A stretch of DNA of 64,000 bases from Pseudomonas sp. IAC-BECa141 (GTDB lineage Bacteria > Pseudomonadota > Gammaproteobacteria > Pseudomonadales > Pseudomonadaceae), in contig NZ_CP065410.1 in the NCBI RefSeq assembly GCF_020544405.1, forward strand, positions 2,170,001-2,234,000. Reading direction: 5' to 3'. A model generated the notes under the pieces. The model was not told the origin of the DNA, made no database searches, and was given only the letters and a program-made list of their open reading frames with translations. Made by a program: the position numbers and the translations under genes. This document shows, one piece after another, positions 1-9,200 of the stretch (the stretch's first letter is position 1; every line of letters starts with the position of its first letter).

Positions 1-152
1 CTCGACACACGGGTGATTTCACCCTGGACATAGGCGTTGTCGGTGCTTTCATAAAAGCGGCCCTTGAAAAACCAATGGGCGAAAAAGCCCCCGGCAATCA
101 ACAGGACCAGCAACAGGAAAATGAACAGGCGACGCTTGAGTTGGGCAGGCAT
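1..152 (-). CDS. HlyD/EmrA-family efflux periplasmic adaptor, N-terminal fragment
   Basis: The reverse strand from the ATG at 150-152 reads a short basic N-terminus, one strongly hydrophobic membrane anchor (residues about 8-26) and then a segment containing ESTDNAYVQGEI. The T-D-x-A-Y-V-x-G pattern right after the anchor marks HlyD/EmrA membrane-fusion proteins, which link an inner-membrane exporter to the outer membrane. Only about 50 residues lie in the window; the rest, and any EmrB-like partner, are beyond base 1. It is divergent from gltX. The transported substrate cannot be inferred. Confidence 0.8.
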   Translation of the reverse strand, partial: MPAQLKRRLFIFLLLVLLIAGGFFAHWFFKGRFYESTDNAYVQGEITRVS

Positions 153-382
153 GGGCAAACTGTAGTCGAGGAATTGTAAGGAAAGTTATCAGCAGGCGAA
201 TCTGGCATACAGCCGATGAGCGGTAAATGCCGTCTGTTGATAATCGGCCATTCATCACGGCCAACGGGCGTTCCAGACGCAACCTTGGCTTAAATGCCCT
301 GCCCGCTGGAGCGGGGCGGGTGTCGCCTGTTACCATTCGCCGCTTGATTGTTCTTTGCTTTTCATTCTTTTCGAGACATGCC

Positions 383-1864
383 ATGACCACCGTCCGCACT
401 CGCATCGCGCCATCGCCTACCGGGGATCCCCACGTAGGTACCGCTTACATCGCACTGTTCAACTACTGCTTTGCCAAGCAGCACGGCGGTGAGTTCATCC
501 TGCGGATCGAAGACACCGATCAGTTGCGTTCGACCCGCGAGTCCGAACAGCAGATCTTCGACGCTCTGCGCTGGCTGGGTATCGACTGGAGTGAAGGCCC
601 GGACGTCGGCGGCCCGCACGGCCCATACCGTCAGAGCGAGCGCGGCGACATCTATCAGAAGTACTGCCAGCAACTGGTCGACATGGGCCACGCCTTCCCG
701 TGCTTCTGCACCGCCGAAGAGCTGGACCAGATGCGCGCCGAGCAAATGGCGCGCGGCGAAACCCCGCGTTACGACGGCCGTGCGCTGCTGCTGTCCAAGG
801 AAGAAGTCGCCCGTCGCCTGGCTGCCGGCGAACCCCACGTGATCCGCATGAAAGTGCCGACCGAAGGCGTCTGCGTGGTGCCGGACATGCTGCGTGGCGA
901 CGTCGAGATCCCGTGGGATCGCATGGACATGCAGGTGCTGATGAAGACCGACGGCCTGCCGACGTACTTCCTGGCCAACGTGGTCGACGATCACCTGATG
1001 GGCATCACCCACGTGCTGCGCGGTGAAGAATGGCTGCCGTCGGCGCCGAAACTGATCCTGCTCTATGAATACTTCGGTTGGGAACAACCGCAGCTGTGCT
1101 ACATGCCGCTGCTGCGTAACCCGGACAAGAGCAAGCTGTCCAAGCGCAAGAACCCGACCTCGGTGACGTTCTACGAGCGCATGGGCTTCATGCCGGAAGC
1201 GATGCTCAACTACCTGGGCCGCATGGGCTGGTCGATGCCGGACGAGCGCGAGAAGTTCTCGCTGCAGGAAATGGTCGACAACTTCGACCTCAAGCGTGTG
1301 TCGCTGGGCGGGCCGATTTTCGACATCGAGAAGCTGTCGTGGCTTAACGGCCAGTGGCTGCGTGATCTGCCGGTCGAAGAGTTCGCTGCTCGTGTACAGA
1401 AGTGGGCGTTCAATTCTGAATACATGATGAAGATCGCGCCGCACGTTCAGGGCCGTGTCGAAACTTTCAGCCAGGTTGCACCGCTGGCCGGATTCTTCTT
1501 CGCCGGTGGCGTGAATCCGGATGCCAAGCTGTTCGAGTCGAAAAAGCTCTCGGGTGATCAGGTTCGTCAACTGATGCAGTTGATCCTGTGGAAACTGGAA
1601 AGCCTGCGTCAGTGGGAGAAGGACAGCATCACCGCGACGATTCAGGCGGTGGTCGAATCCCTCGAGCTGAAGCTGCGTGATGCGATGCCGTTGATGTTTG
1701 CGGCGATCACCGGTCAGGCGAGCTCGGTGTCGGTGCTTGATGCGATGGAAATCCTCGGGCCGGACCTGACCCGTTTCCGTCTGCGCCAGGCGATTGACCT
1801 GCTGGGCGGCGTGTCGAAGAAAGAAAACAAAGAGTGGGAAAAGCTGTTGGGCGCCATCGCCTGA
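383..1864 (+). CDS. gltX: Glutamate--tRNA ligase
   Basis: Charges tRNA-Glu with glutamate in the cytoplasm. The protein is 493 aa, the normal size for a proteobacterial GluRS. The class I signature regions are present: [11 protein letters not shown] near the N-terminus (the HIGH-type motif) and SKLSKRK in the middle (the KMSKS-type loop). I start at the ATG at 383 because [14 protein letters not shown] matches the family start; the reading frame is open 52 codons further upstream but that part is not family-like. Two tRNA-Glu genes lie immediately downstream, but they have their own promoter after a terminator-like hairpin. Confidence 0.98.
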   Translation: MTTVRTRIAPSPTGDPHVGTAYIALFNYCFAKQHGGEFILRIEDTDQLRSTRESEQQIFDALRWLGIDWSEGPDVGGPHGPYRQSERGDIYQKYCQQLVDMGHAFPCFCTAEELDQMRAEQMARGETPRYDGRALLLSKEEVARRLAAGEPHVIRMKVPTEGVCVVPDMLRGDVEIPWDRMDMQVLMKTDGLPTYFLANVVDDHLMGITHVLRGEEWLPSAPKLILLYEYFGWEQPQLCYMPLLRNPDKSKLSKRKNPTSVTFYERMGFMPEAMLNYLGRMGWSMPDEREKFSLQEMVDNFDLKRVSLGGPIFDIEKLSWLNGQWLRDLPVEEFAARVQKWAFNSEYMMKIAPHVQGRVETFSQVAPLAGFFFAGGVNPDAKLFESKKLSGDQVRQLMQLILWKLESLRQWEKDSITATIQAVVESLELKLRDAMPLMFAAITGQASSVSVLDAMEILGPDLTRFRLRQAIDLLGGVSKKENKEWEKLLGAIA

Positions 1865-1886
1865 TTGGGTTTGACTCTGCAGGATG

Positions 1887-1928
1887 CGCCGCAGGTCAGG
1901 ATCTTTTGATCCCGTCCTTCGGCGTTTT
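1887..1928 (+). terminator. Terminator-like hairpin after gltX
   Basis: CGCCG (1887-1891) pairs with CGGCG (1920-1924), enclosing an inner GGATC-tttt-GATCC stem, followed by TTTT. It lies 23 bases after the gltX stop and separates gltX from the tRNA promoter. Confidence 0.6.
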
Positions 1929-2004
1929 CTCCCGAATTTATGGGGGGAGGGTGGTAAGTGATTGTTATGCCGACAAAAAATTTTGAAATTTTTCAAAAAT
2001 AAGT

Positions 2005-2033
2005 TTGACAGCCTTTCGATACGCCCTTAAGAT
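2005..2033 (+). promoter_or_regulatory. sigma70 promoter of the tRNA-Ala/Glu cluster
   Basis: TTGACA (2005-2010), a 17-base spacer and TAAGAT (2028-2033), followed by the GC-rich stretch TCGCCCCGTCC. A near-consensus promoter with a GC-rich discriminator is typical of stable-RNA genes under stringent control (established knowledge); its use here is inferred from position. Confidence 0.8.
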
Positions 2034-2066
2034 TCGCCCCGTCCTCAGCGATGACATCAACGATGA

Positions 2067-2142
<76 letters not shown>

Positions 2143-2221
2143 ATTTACACTTCGAAGCCTGGCCACGCCGGCTTCGAAGCGATCAACACTCAGCGTTGAT
2201 CAGTTGTATAGAAGGGTTTGC

Positions 2222-2297
2222 GTCCCCTTCGTCTAGTGGCCTAGGACACCGCCCTTTCACGGCGGTAACAGGGGTTCGAGTCCCCTAGGGGACGCCA
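2222..2297 (+). tRNA. tRNA-Glu (anticodon TTC), copy 1
   Basis: A 76-base cloverleaf beginning GTCCCCT and ending AGGGGACGCCA, with anticodon loop CTTTCAC (anticodon TTC). It is identical in sequence to the second tRNA-Glu at 2505-2580. Confidence 0.97.
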
Positions 2298-2350
2298 GTT
2301 TTACAGAAGCGATGTTGCAAGATGTCGCTCCGCCGAGAGGCGAAAAATCC

Positions 2351-2426
2351 GGGGCTATAGCTCAGCTGGGAGAGCGCCTGCATGGCATGCAGGAGGTCAG
2401 CGGTTCGATCCCGCTTAGCTCCACCA
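2351..2426 (+). tRNA. tRNA-Ala (anticodon GGC), copy 2
   Basis: The second alanine isoacceptor copy. Compared with copy 1 the anticodon stem is CCTGC/GCAGG instead of CTTGC/GCAAG, and the T stem is AGCGG/CCGCT instead of GACGG/CCGTC, so base pairing is kept by compensatory changes. The anticodon is still GGC. Confidence 0.97.
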
Positions 2427-2504
2427 ATTTACAGTTCAAGGTCTGGCCACACCGGCCTTGAATCGATCAGTACTCAGCGCTGATCAGTTGTATAGAAGGT
2501 TTGT

Positions 2505-2580
2505 GTCCCCTTCGTCTAGTGGCCTAGGACACCGCCCTTTCACGGCGGTAACAGGGGTTCGAGTCCCCTAGGGGACGCCA
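2505..2580 (+). tRNA. tRNA-Glu (anticodon TTC), copy 2
   Basis: Same 76-base sequence as copy 1. It is the last gene of the array and is followed by a rho-independent terminator. Confidence 0.97.
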
Positions 2581-2606
2581 CGATTACCCGCTTTGCGGGA
2601 TTTTAT

Positions 2607-2640
2607 AAGGGTCATTCAATTATTGAATGGCCCTTTTGTT
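2607..2640 (+). terminator. Terminator of the tRNA-Ala/Glu array
   Basis: An A/T-rich stem (AAGGGTCATTCAA pairing with TTGAATGGCCCTT with minor irregularity) followed by TTTTGTTT. A smaller CCCGC/GCGGG hairpin precedes it at 2587-2599. Confidence 0.8.
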
Positions 2641-2714
2641 TGTCTGGCGTTTGGCCAAATCCTCTTTTTCCTTAACACTGTGCTTCAGACCAGCGGTCAC
2701 TCGTGTGACTTGCG

Positions 2715-2753
2715 GAATATTATTATGAGAATAATATTGCTATCGTAATATTC
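2715..2753 (+). promoter_or_regulatory. Palindromic operator candidate upstream of the TetR gene
   Basis: A perfect 9-base inverted repeat, AATATTATT (2716-2724) and AATAATATT (2730-2738), with a 5-base spacer. A second overlapping pair is GAATATTA (2715-2722) and TAATATTC (2746-2753). It ends 10 bases before the TetR-family start codon, as expected for autoregulation, but no binding is shown. Confidence 0.6.
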
Positions 2754-2763
2754 GGAGGCGACG

Positions 2764-3303
2764 ATGAACGACAAGAAAGCTCAAACCCGCGAACGCATTC
2801 TCAAGGCCGCCAGCGCTGCACTGATCCAGCGCGGCCCCGCTGAACCGAGCGTGGGCGAAGTGATGGGCGCTGCCGGCCTGACCGTCGGTGGCTTCTACGC
2901 ACACTTCGAAAGCAAGGACGCAATGATGCTCGAGGCGTTCAAGCAATTGCTCGGTCGCCGTCGCGACCTGATTGCCGACATGGACAGCGAGCTGACCGGT
3001 GAAGAGCGCCGCGCCCTGGTGGCTGCGTTCTACCTGTCGCGCAAACATCGCGATTCCAGCGATTCGGCGTGCCCGATTCCGGCCTCCATTGGTGAGCTGG
3101 GCCGTCTGCCAGAAGCGTTCCGGATCGCATTGAACGAACACCTGGAATTGATGATTGCGCAGTTGGCCGCAACGCCGGAAGACACCGATAAAGCGTTGGC
3201 CGACGTGGCCTTGATGGTAGGTGGTCTGGCGCTCGCGAGGGCGTTGGGTCCTGGGGATTTATCCGATCGATTGCTGCGCGCTGCCAAGTCGGCGGTGCGT
3301 TGA
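2764..3303 (+). CDS. TetR/AcrR-family transcriptional regulator
   Basis: A 179-aa one-component regulator. Residues about 8-55 form the TetR DNA-binding domain: TRERILKAASAALIQRG, then the recognition region VGEVMGAAGLTVGGFYAHF, with the family signature G-x-F-Y-x-H-F. The C-terminal two-thirds is the variable ligand-binding and dimerisation part, so the ligand is unknown. The start has a GGAGG ribosome-binding site. A strong palindrome lies directly upstream. The alpha/beta hydrolase gene begins 30 bases after its stop, which suggests co-transcription and possibly control of that enzyme. Confidence 0.9.
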   Translation: MNDKKAQTRERILKAASAALIQRGPAEPSVGEVMGAAGLTVGGFYAHFESKDAMMLEAFKQLLGRRRDLIADMDSELTGEERRALVAAFYLSRKHRDSSDSACPIPASIGELGRLPEAFRIALNEHLELMIAQLAATPEDTDKALADVALMVGGLALARALGPGDLSDRLLRAAKSAVR

Positions 3304-3333
3304 CCTGAAGGCTACAAGCCCGAGGAGAGAGCG

Positions 3334-4167
3334 ATGAGCACGTTGAAGTGGGTTCGTGGCGTTAATGGCACCTTGGGCTGGTTCGCACCGAAACTGGTGG
3401 CGAGCAAAATGCGGCTGGCGTTCATGACGCCGCGCGCGAATGCGCCGCGGGACTGGGAATTGCCGCTGCTGGAGAAATCCGAGCGCATCACGTTGCGTTT
3501 CGGTCTCTCGGCCCTCCGTTGGGGGCAAGGCCCGACTGTCTTGCTGATGCACGGCTGGGAAGGGCGGCCCACCCAGTTTGCCGCATTGATCACGGCGCTG
3601 GTCGAAGCGGGTTACACCGTAGTCGCGCTGGATGGCCCGGCCCACGGCCGCTCGCCGGGGCGCGAAGCCAATATGGTGTTGTTCGCTCGTGCGATGCTTG
3701 AGGCCGCTGCAGAGTTGCCACCGTTGCAAGCGGTCATTGGCCACTCCATGGGCGGTGCCAGCGCCATGCTCGCCGTGCAATTGGGCTTGCGCACTGAAAC
3801 CTTGGTGAGTATCGCCGCTCCGGCGCGAATCCTTGGTGTTTTGCGCGGATTCGCCCGTTACGTCGGCATGCCACCCAGAGCTCGTTCCGCGTTCATTCGT
3901 CAAGTCGAGCAGGACGTTGGCATGCGCGCAGCCACTCTCGATGTCGCCCACTATCAACTGGATATGCCAGGCCTGATCGTACATGCCGAGGACGACACGT
4001 TCGTCCCGGTCAAGGAATCCCGACTGATCCACGAATCCTGGTTCGACAGCCGCTTGCTGCGTCTGGAAACCGGCGGCCATCAGCGAGTGCTGGCCGACCC
4101 TCGGGTGATTGATGGTGTGTTATCACTGCTGGCCGGGCGAAGCCTTCAGGCGCGGCAATCGGCGTAG
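3334..4167 (+). CDS. Alpha/beta hydrolase
   Basis: A 277-aa hydrolase of the alpha/beta fold. The oxyanion-hole strand is VLLMHGWEG (residues 69-77), the nucleophile elbow is GHSMGG with Ser138, the acid is in HAEDD (about 217-221), and the catalytic His is His249 in GGHQRVL, so the triad is complete. There is no clear signal peptide. The substrate cannot be read from sequence. It follows the TetR gene by 30 bases and precedes a thioesterase, so an ester or thioester substrate is plausible but unproven. Confidence 0.88.
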   Translation: MSTLKWVRGVNGTLGWFAPKLVASKMRLAFMTPRANAPRDWELPLLEKSERITLRFGLSALRWGQGPTVLLMHGWEGRPTQFAALITALVEAGYTVVALDGPAHGRSPGREANMVLFARAMLEAAAELPPLQAVIGHSMGGASAMLAVQLGLRTETLVSIAAPARILGVLRGFARYVGMPPRARSAFIRQVEQDVGMRAATLDVAHYQLDMPGLIVHAEDDTFVPVKESRLIHESWFDSRLLRLETGGHQRVLADPRVIDGVLSLLAGRSLQARQSA

Positions 4168-4214
4168 TCATCCGTTACACTGCCCCGGTTGAATAATCTG
4201 ACCGGGAGTAGGGC

Positions 4215-4676
4215 ATGGGCTGGGATCGGGCGACGCCGTTTACCATTGATCTGCAAGTGGGCGCCGAGGACATCGACGGGCTGGGCCACGCCAACAACGC
4301 GGTGTACGTGACCTGGCTCGAGCGCTGCGCCTGGCGCCACTCGCAGCGCCTGGGTCTGGATCTGGTCGAGTACCGGCGTCTGGATCGGGCAATGGCCGTT
4401 GTACGACACGAAATCGATTACCTGGCGGCCGCCTACGAAGGCGACGAGCTGCAACTGGCGACCTGGATCGTCGATTGGGATCAGCGCCTGAAAATGACCC
4501 GTCACTTCCAGCTGATTCGCCCCAGCGACAACGCCACGCTGCTGCGCGCCCAGACCACCTTCGTCTGCATTGAGCTGTCGACCGGCAAGCCCAAGCGCAT
4601 GCCTGCCGAGTTCATCGAAGGCTACGGCCCGGCCATACAGACGGCGGACATGGGTTTAACCCGCGAAACCCAGTAA
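4215..4676 (+). CDS. Acyl-CoA thioesterase, hotdog fold (4HBT)
   Basis: A 153-aa protein of the 4-hydroxybenzoyl-CoA thioesterase type. The active-site region [16 protein letters not shown] (residues about 17-32) is the typical D-x-x-G-H-x-N-N-x-x-Y motif on the first helix of the hotdog fold. These enzymes split acyl-CoA thioesters. RBS GGAG is nine bases from the ATG. It follows the hydrolase by 47 bases on the same strand and precedes dusC by 35. The acyl-chain preference is unknown. Confidence 0.88.
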   Translation: MGWDRATPFTIDLQVGAEDIDGLGHANNAVYVTWLERCAWRHSQRLGLDLVEYRRLDRAMAVVRHEIDYLAAAYEGDELQLATWIVDWDQRLKMTRHFQLIRPSDNATLLRAQTTFVCIELSTGKPKRMPAEFIEGYGPAIQTADMGLTRETQ

Positions 4677-4711
4677 ACTGCCGCACGTTTTTCCTTGAGT
4701 GTGTGTTTCCC

Positions 4712-5671
4712 ATGCAAATTGCTCTGGCGCCGATGGAAGGGTTGGTCGACGACATCCTGCGCGATGTCCTGACCCGTGTCGGCGGTATTGACTGGTGTGT
4801 GACCGAGTTCATCCGGGTCAACGATCAGTTGCTGACCCCGGCCTATTTCCACAAGTTCGGCCCCGAACTGCTCAACGGTGCGCGCACGGCTTCCGGCGTG
4901 CCACTGCGCGTGCAGTTGCTGGGTTCCGATCCGGTGTGCCTGGCGGAAAACGCGGCACTGGCCTGCGAGTTGGGTTCTGAGGTGATCGACCTGAACTTCG
5001 GCTGCCCCGCCAAGACCGTCAACAAGTCCCGTGGCGGTGCGGTTCTGCTCAAGGAGCCGGAACTGCTCAACCAGATCGTCGAGCACGTCCGTCGCGCTGT
5101 CCCTGCGCACATTCCGGTCACTGCCAAGATGCGCCTGGGGTTCGACAGCCCGGATGGTTCGCTGGTATGCGCCACGGCGCTGGCCGAGGGCGGTGCCGAG
5201 CACATCGTGGTTCACGCCCGGACCAAGATGGACGGCTACAAACCGCCGGCTCACTGGGAGTGGATTCCGCGTGTGCAGGACGTGGTCAAGGTGCCGGTGT
5301 TTGCCAATGGCGACATCTGGAGCGTCGAAGACTGGCGTCGCTGCCGGGAAATCAGCGGTGTCGAAGACATCATGCTCGGTCGTGGCCTGGTGTCGCGTCC
5401 GGATCTGGCCCGTCAGATCGCCGCCGCCCGTGCCGGCGAGGAAGTCGTCGAGATGACCTGGGCCGAGCTGCTGCCGCTGATCCAGGACTTCTGGCTGCAA
5501 GCCAAGGCACAGATGACCGCGCGTCAATCGCCGGGCCGCCTGAAGCAATGGCTGGCGATGCTGACCCGCAATTACTCCGAAGCCACCGAGCTGTTTACCG
5601 TGCTTCGCCGCGAAACCGAACCGGATCAGGTCTCGCGTTTGCTGGGCTTGCCGGTCGCCGAAGCGGCCTGA
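4712..5671 (+). CDS. dusC: tRNA-dihydrouridine(16) synthase
   Basis: An FMN enzyme that reduces uridine to dihydrouridine in the tRNA D-loop. The 319-aa protein begins [10 protein letters not shown], matching the E. coli DusC start, so I prefer the ATG at 4712 over the in-frame GTG at 4703. The catalytic Cys98 lies in [17 protein letters not shown], and the FMN phosphate-binding end is in [10 protein letters not shown]. Similarity to DusC rather than DusA or DusB rests on the N-terminus and length. Confidence 0.9.
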   Translation: MQIALAPMEGLVDDILRDVLTRVGGIDWCVTEFIRVNDQLLTPAYFHKFGPELLNGARTASGVPLRVQLLGSDPVCLAENAALACELGSEVIDLNFGCPAKTVNKSRGGAVLLKEPELLNQIVEHVRRAVPAHIPVTAKMRLGFDSPDGSLVCATALAEGGAEHIVVHARTKMDGYKPPAHWEWIPRVQDVVKVPVFANGDIWSVEDWRRCREISGVEDIMLGRGLVSRPDLARQIAAARAGEEVVEMTWAELLPLIQDFWLQAKAQMTARQSPGRLKQWLAMLTRNYSEATELFTVLRRETEPDQVSRLLGLPVAEAA

Positions 5672-5691
5672 AAAAAATCTTCAAATCGTCT

Positions 5692-5719
5692 CTTGAAAAC
5701 AAAATGCAGGTCCCTATCT
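5692..5719 (+). promoter_or_regulatory. sigma32 heat-shock promoter of ibpA
   Basis: CTTGAAA (5692-5698), a 13-base spacer and CCCTATCT (5712-5719). This fits the sigma32 consensus CTTGAAA-N(11-16)-CCCCATNT with one mismatch in the -10 element. It lies just after dusC and upstream of the small heat-shock gene. Confidence 0.82.
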
Positions 5720-5791
5720 AAGGGTTACGCGATGCCGAATTCGGGTCGCGGAGACAAAAAACTTGCTGATTGTTTTCAGGAGATTTGAACC
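5720..5791 (+). promoter_or_regulatory. ROSE-like RNA thermometer in the ibpA leader
   Basis: The leader has a 5' hairpin (CGCGA 5728-5732 with TCGCG 5746-5750). The 3' hairpin then pairs CUUGCUGA (5762-5769) with UCAGGAG (5776-5782), sequestering the Shine-Dalgarno AGGAG. The G of UUGCU at 5765 is left unpaired opposite the SD, which is the hallmark of ROSE elements. Family knowledge: ROSE elements melt on heat and expose the ribosome site of small heat-shock genes. Confidence 0.78.
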
Positions 5792-6235
5792 ATGAGTACT
5801 GCATTTTCCCTCGCTCCACTGTTCCGTTCCTCGGTAGGTTTCGACCGTTTCAATGACCTGTTCGAAACCGCCCTGCGCAACGAGCCAGGCAGCAGCTATC
5901 CTCCTTACAACGTCGAAAAACACGGTGACGATCAATACCGCATCGTCGTGGCGGCGGCCGGTTTCCAGGAAGAAGACCTGGAACTGCAAGTCGAGAAAGG
6001 TGTGCTGACCATCAGTGGCGGCAAGCGTGACGCGAACGAAGGCGTCACTTTCCTGCACCAGGGCATCGCCCAACGTGCATTCAAGCTGTCCTTCCGCCTG
6101 GCCGATCACATCGAGATCAAGGCTGCCGACCTGCGTAACGGTCTGTTGAGCATTGACCTGCTGCGAGTGATCCCGGAAGAAGCGAAAGCCAAGCGCATCC
6201 CGATCAACGGGGCGGAGAAGCCGGTCCTGCAATAA
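5792..6235 (+). CDS. ibpA: Small heat-shock protein (Hsp20/IbpA)
   Basis: A 147-aa ATP-independent holdase that binds unfolding proteins in the cytoplasm. The alpha-crystallin domain spans about residues 35-130, from the PPYNVEK start through DQYRIVVAAAGFQEEDLEL to NGLLSIDLLR. The N-terminus MSTAFSLAPLFRSSVGFDR is typical of IbpA. It stands alone between a sigma32 promoter with thermometer leader and a strong terminator, so it is probably controlled by heat at both transcription and translation. Confidence 0.95.
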   Translation: MSTAFSLAPLFRSSVGFDRFNDLFETALRNEPGSSYPPYNVEKHGDDQYRIVVAAAGFQEEDLELQVEKGVLTISGGKRDANEGVTFLHQGIAQRAFKLSFRLADHIEIKAADLRNGLLSIDLLRVIPEEAKAKRIPINGAEKPVLQ

Positions 6236-6250
6236 GCCGACCGGGAAGAA

Positions 6251-6275
6251 GGGCGCCGAAAGGCGCCCTTTTTTG
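6251..6275 (+). terminator. Rho-independent terminator after ibpA
   Basis: GGGCGCC-gaaa-GGCGCCC followed by six T. The following gene is on the other strand and ends at 6282, so the hairpin may serve both. Confidence 0.9.
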
Positions 6276-6281
6276 TGCCCG

Positions 6282-9200
6282 TCATTCCAGCAATCCTTTC
6301 AACCCCTCCAGCGGCAACGGCCGGCTGTGCAGATAACCCTGATACAAATGGCAACCCAGCCCCTGCAGGAAGGCCAGCTGTTCCGGGGTTTCCACGCCTT
6401 CGGCGATCACTTCCAGTTCCAGGCTGCGGGCCATGGCGACAATGGCGCGGATGATTTCGGCGTCGTTGGGGTCGCTGGTGGCGTCACGGATAAACGATTG
6501 ATCGATCTTCAGCGTGTCCACCGGCAATCGCTTCAGGTAGGTCAGCGATGAATAGCCGGTGCCGAAATCGTCCATGGCAAAGCTCACGCCGAGTTTTTTC
6601 AGGCGACGCATTTTGCTGATGGTGTCTTCCAGGTTCTGGATGACGATGCCTTCGGTGATTTCCAGTTTCAGCAGTGAGCAGGGCAGGCCGTGGCTGCTCA
6701 TGCTGTGCTCGATGCGCTCGACGAAGTCGTTCTGGCGGAACTGCCGGGGGCTGATGTTCACGCACAGGGTGAAGGCCAGAGGATCGATCAGCTGTTCGGC
6801 GATCAATTGCTTGAAGGCTTCGCACGCCTCGTCGAGGATCCAGGTGCCGACCTCCAGAATCAGCCCGCTGTCCTCCAGGACCTTGATGAATTCGGCGGGC
6901 GATTGCGCGCCGAGTTCCGGGTGGTTCCAGCGCACCAGGGCTTCAGCGCCGATGATGCGATTGTCCCGGGCGTCGATCTGCGGTTGGTAATGAACGTCGA
7001 ATTCACCCCGGGACAGCGCCAGGCGCAGGTCGGTCTCCATGCGCAGCCGTTCGCTGGCCGCTTTCTGCATGGTGTTGTGGTACATCTGGGTGGTATTTCG
7101 TCCGGAATCCTTGGCGCGGTACAGCGCAATGTCGGCACGTTTGAGCAGATCGGTCGGCGTCGAGCCGTGATCGGGAATCAGCGCCACGCCGATGCTCGGC
7201 GTCACTTGCAGGCGCTGGCCGTCGAGGAACATCGGCTCCGACAGCAACTCGCGAATGGTGTCGGCCAGCTCGCGCACCTGGGCGCTGACTTCATTACGCG
7301 TGCCTTCCAGACCACTGAGCAACACCACGAATTCATCGCCACCGAGTCGCGCCACGGTGTCTTCCATGCGCACGCTGGCTTCAAGGCGCGCGGTGATGAT
7401 TTTCAGCACCGTGTCGCCGACCGGGTGGCCGAGCGAATCGTTGATGTGCTTGAAGTGATCCAGATCGAGAAACAGCAGCGCGCCTCGCAGGTTGTGGCGC
7501 TTGAGCAGGGCGATCTGCTGGCTCAGTCGATCCATCAGCAGCGCGCGGTTGGGCAGGTTGGTCAGCGGATCGTGATAGGCCAGGTGGCGGATCTGCGCCT
7601 CGGCGTTCTTCAGCAGGCTGACATCCCGGGCCGTGAGCAACAGGCAGGCGGTTTCATTGAGGGTGATCGGTTCGACCGAGACTTCCACCGTCAGTATCTC
7701 GCCGCGCTTGTTGCGCCCGAGCATTTCCTGATGATGCACGCGGCCTTTGATCTGAAGTTCGGCGAGCAACGCCGAACGCTGTTTTTCCTCGGCCCAGATG
7801 CCGATCTGATACACGGTTTTACCCACCACTTCGTCGGCGCGGTAACCGGTCAGGCGGCAGAAACCGTCATTGACCTCAAGATAGCGCCCGGTGTCGCGTT
7901 CGGTGATGGTGATGGCGTCGGGGCTTGAGTGAAACGCCTTGGCGAATTTCTCTTCACTGGCCTTGAGTGCCGCTTCCGAGCGCTGTTGCTGAGTAATGTC
8001 GCGCAATGTGGTGACGATGCACGGCTGGTTGCCAACGCTGATCTGGCGGCTGGAAATCACGCAGGTCAGCGACTGGCCGTCCTTGTGCTGGACGATGATC
8101 GCGACATTGCTCAGGCCCTGTTCGCGGATCACCCGTTCGATGCGTTGCAGACTTTTCGCCGAGGCGTCCCACAGGCCGATTTCTTCGGCGGTATGGCCGA
8201 TCACATCGCTGGCGCTCCAGCCGAAAGTCTGGGAAAAGCTGGAATTGATCTCGATGAATTCCCCGGTTTCCTGGCGCGTCACGCAGATCGGGTCGGGACT
8301 GACCTGGAACAGCGTGGCGAATTTCTCTTCCGAAGCCACCAGTCGTTGTTCGCGCTCGACCTGATCGGTAATGTCCAGCAGGGTGCCGGCCATCCGCAGC
8401 GGTACGCCGTTGTCGTCGCGATAGAGGCGGGCGCGGCTTTCCAGGTAGCGCGAGCTGCCATCCGGCAGTTGCACGCGGTAAGTCAGCTGATAATTGCCCG
8501 CCGGGCCTTCGCGCAGGCTGCGATAGGCGTCGCGCATGCTGTCGCGCTCTTCGCCGGGGACGCCCTCGAAGAATTCTTCGAACGATTCATGGAATGGTTT
8601 CGGCTCAAGACCGTGCAATTGCGCGGCCCGGGCCGAGCCGTAGAGCATGCCGCTGGGAATGTGCCAGTCCCAGGTGCCGAGCTGTGCCGAATCCAGCGCC
8701 AGGTCGAGGCGTTCCTGACTGTCCTTCAGGGCATGCTCGGCGGCCTTGCGTTCGGTGGTGTCGAGAAAGGTGCTAAGCAGGTACGGCTGGCCTTCGAGTT
8801 CGACCTTTTGCGCGCTGAGGATGCCGTCGTGGATCTGGCCGTTGCTGGCGCGGAACTGCACCTCCATGCTGATCAGTTCGCCCTTGGCCTTGGTCTTCTT
8901 GACCAGCTCCGCCCGTTGTTCGGGATGGACCCACAGGCCCAGCTCCAGGGTGGTGCGACCGATGGCGCTCTGCACCGGCCAGCCGAACAAGCTTTCGAAA
9001 TACTGGTTGGCCTCGCTGATCAGGCCGTCTTCCTGACGGGTCAGCAGCACCATGTTCGGGCACAGGTGAAACAGCGTGGCGAAACGTTTTTCAGAGCTGC
9101 TGAGCGCCTGTTCCCGTTGCCGCTGGTGGGTGATTTCGCGGATGACCCCGATCATTCGGGGCCGGCCGTGTTTGTCCGGCAGCAGGCTGCCGTTGATCTC

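Noticed and set aside
362..1996. A 544-codon open frame antisense to gltX
   Set aside because: It is a GC-rich antisense shadow of an unmistakable gltX and has no family features or RBS.
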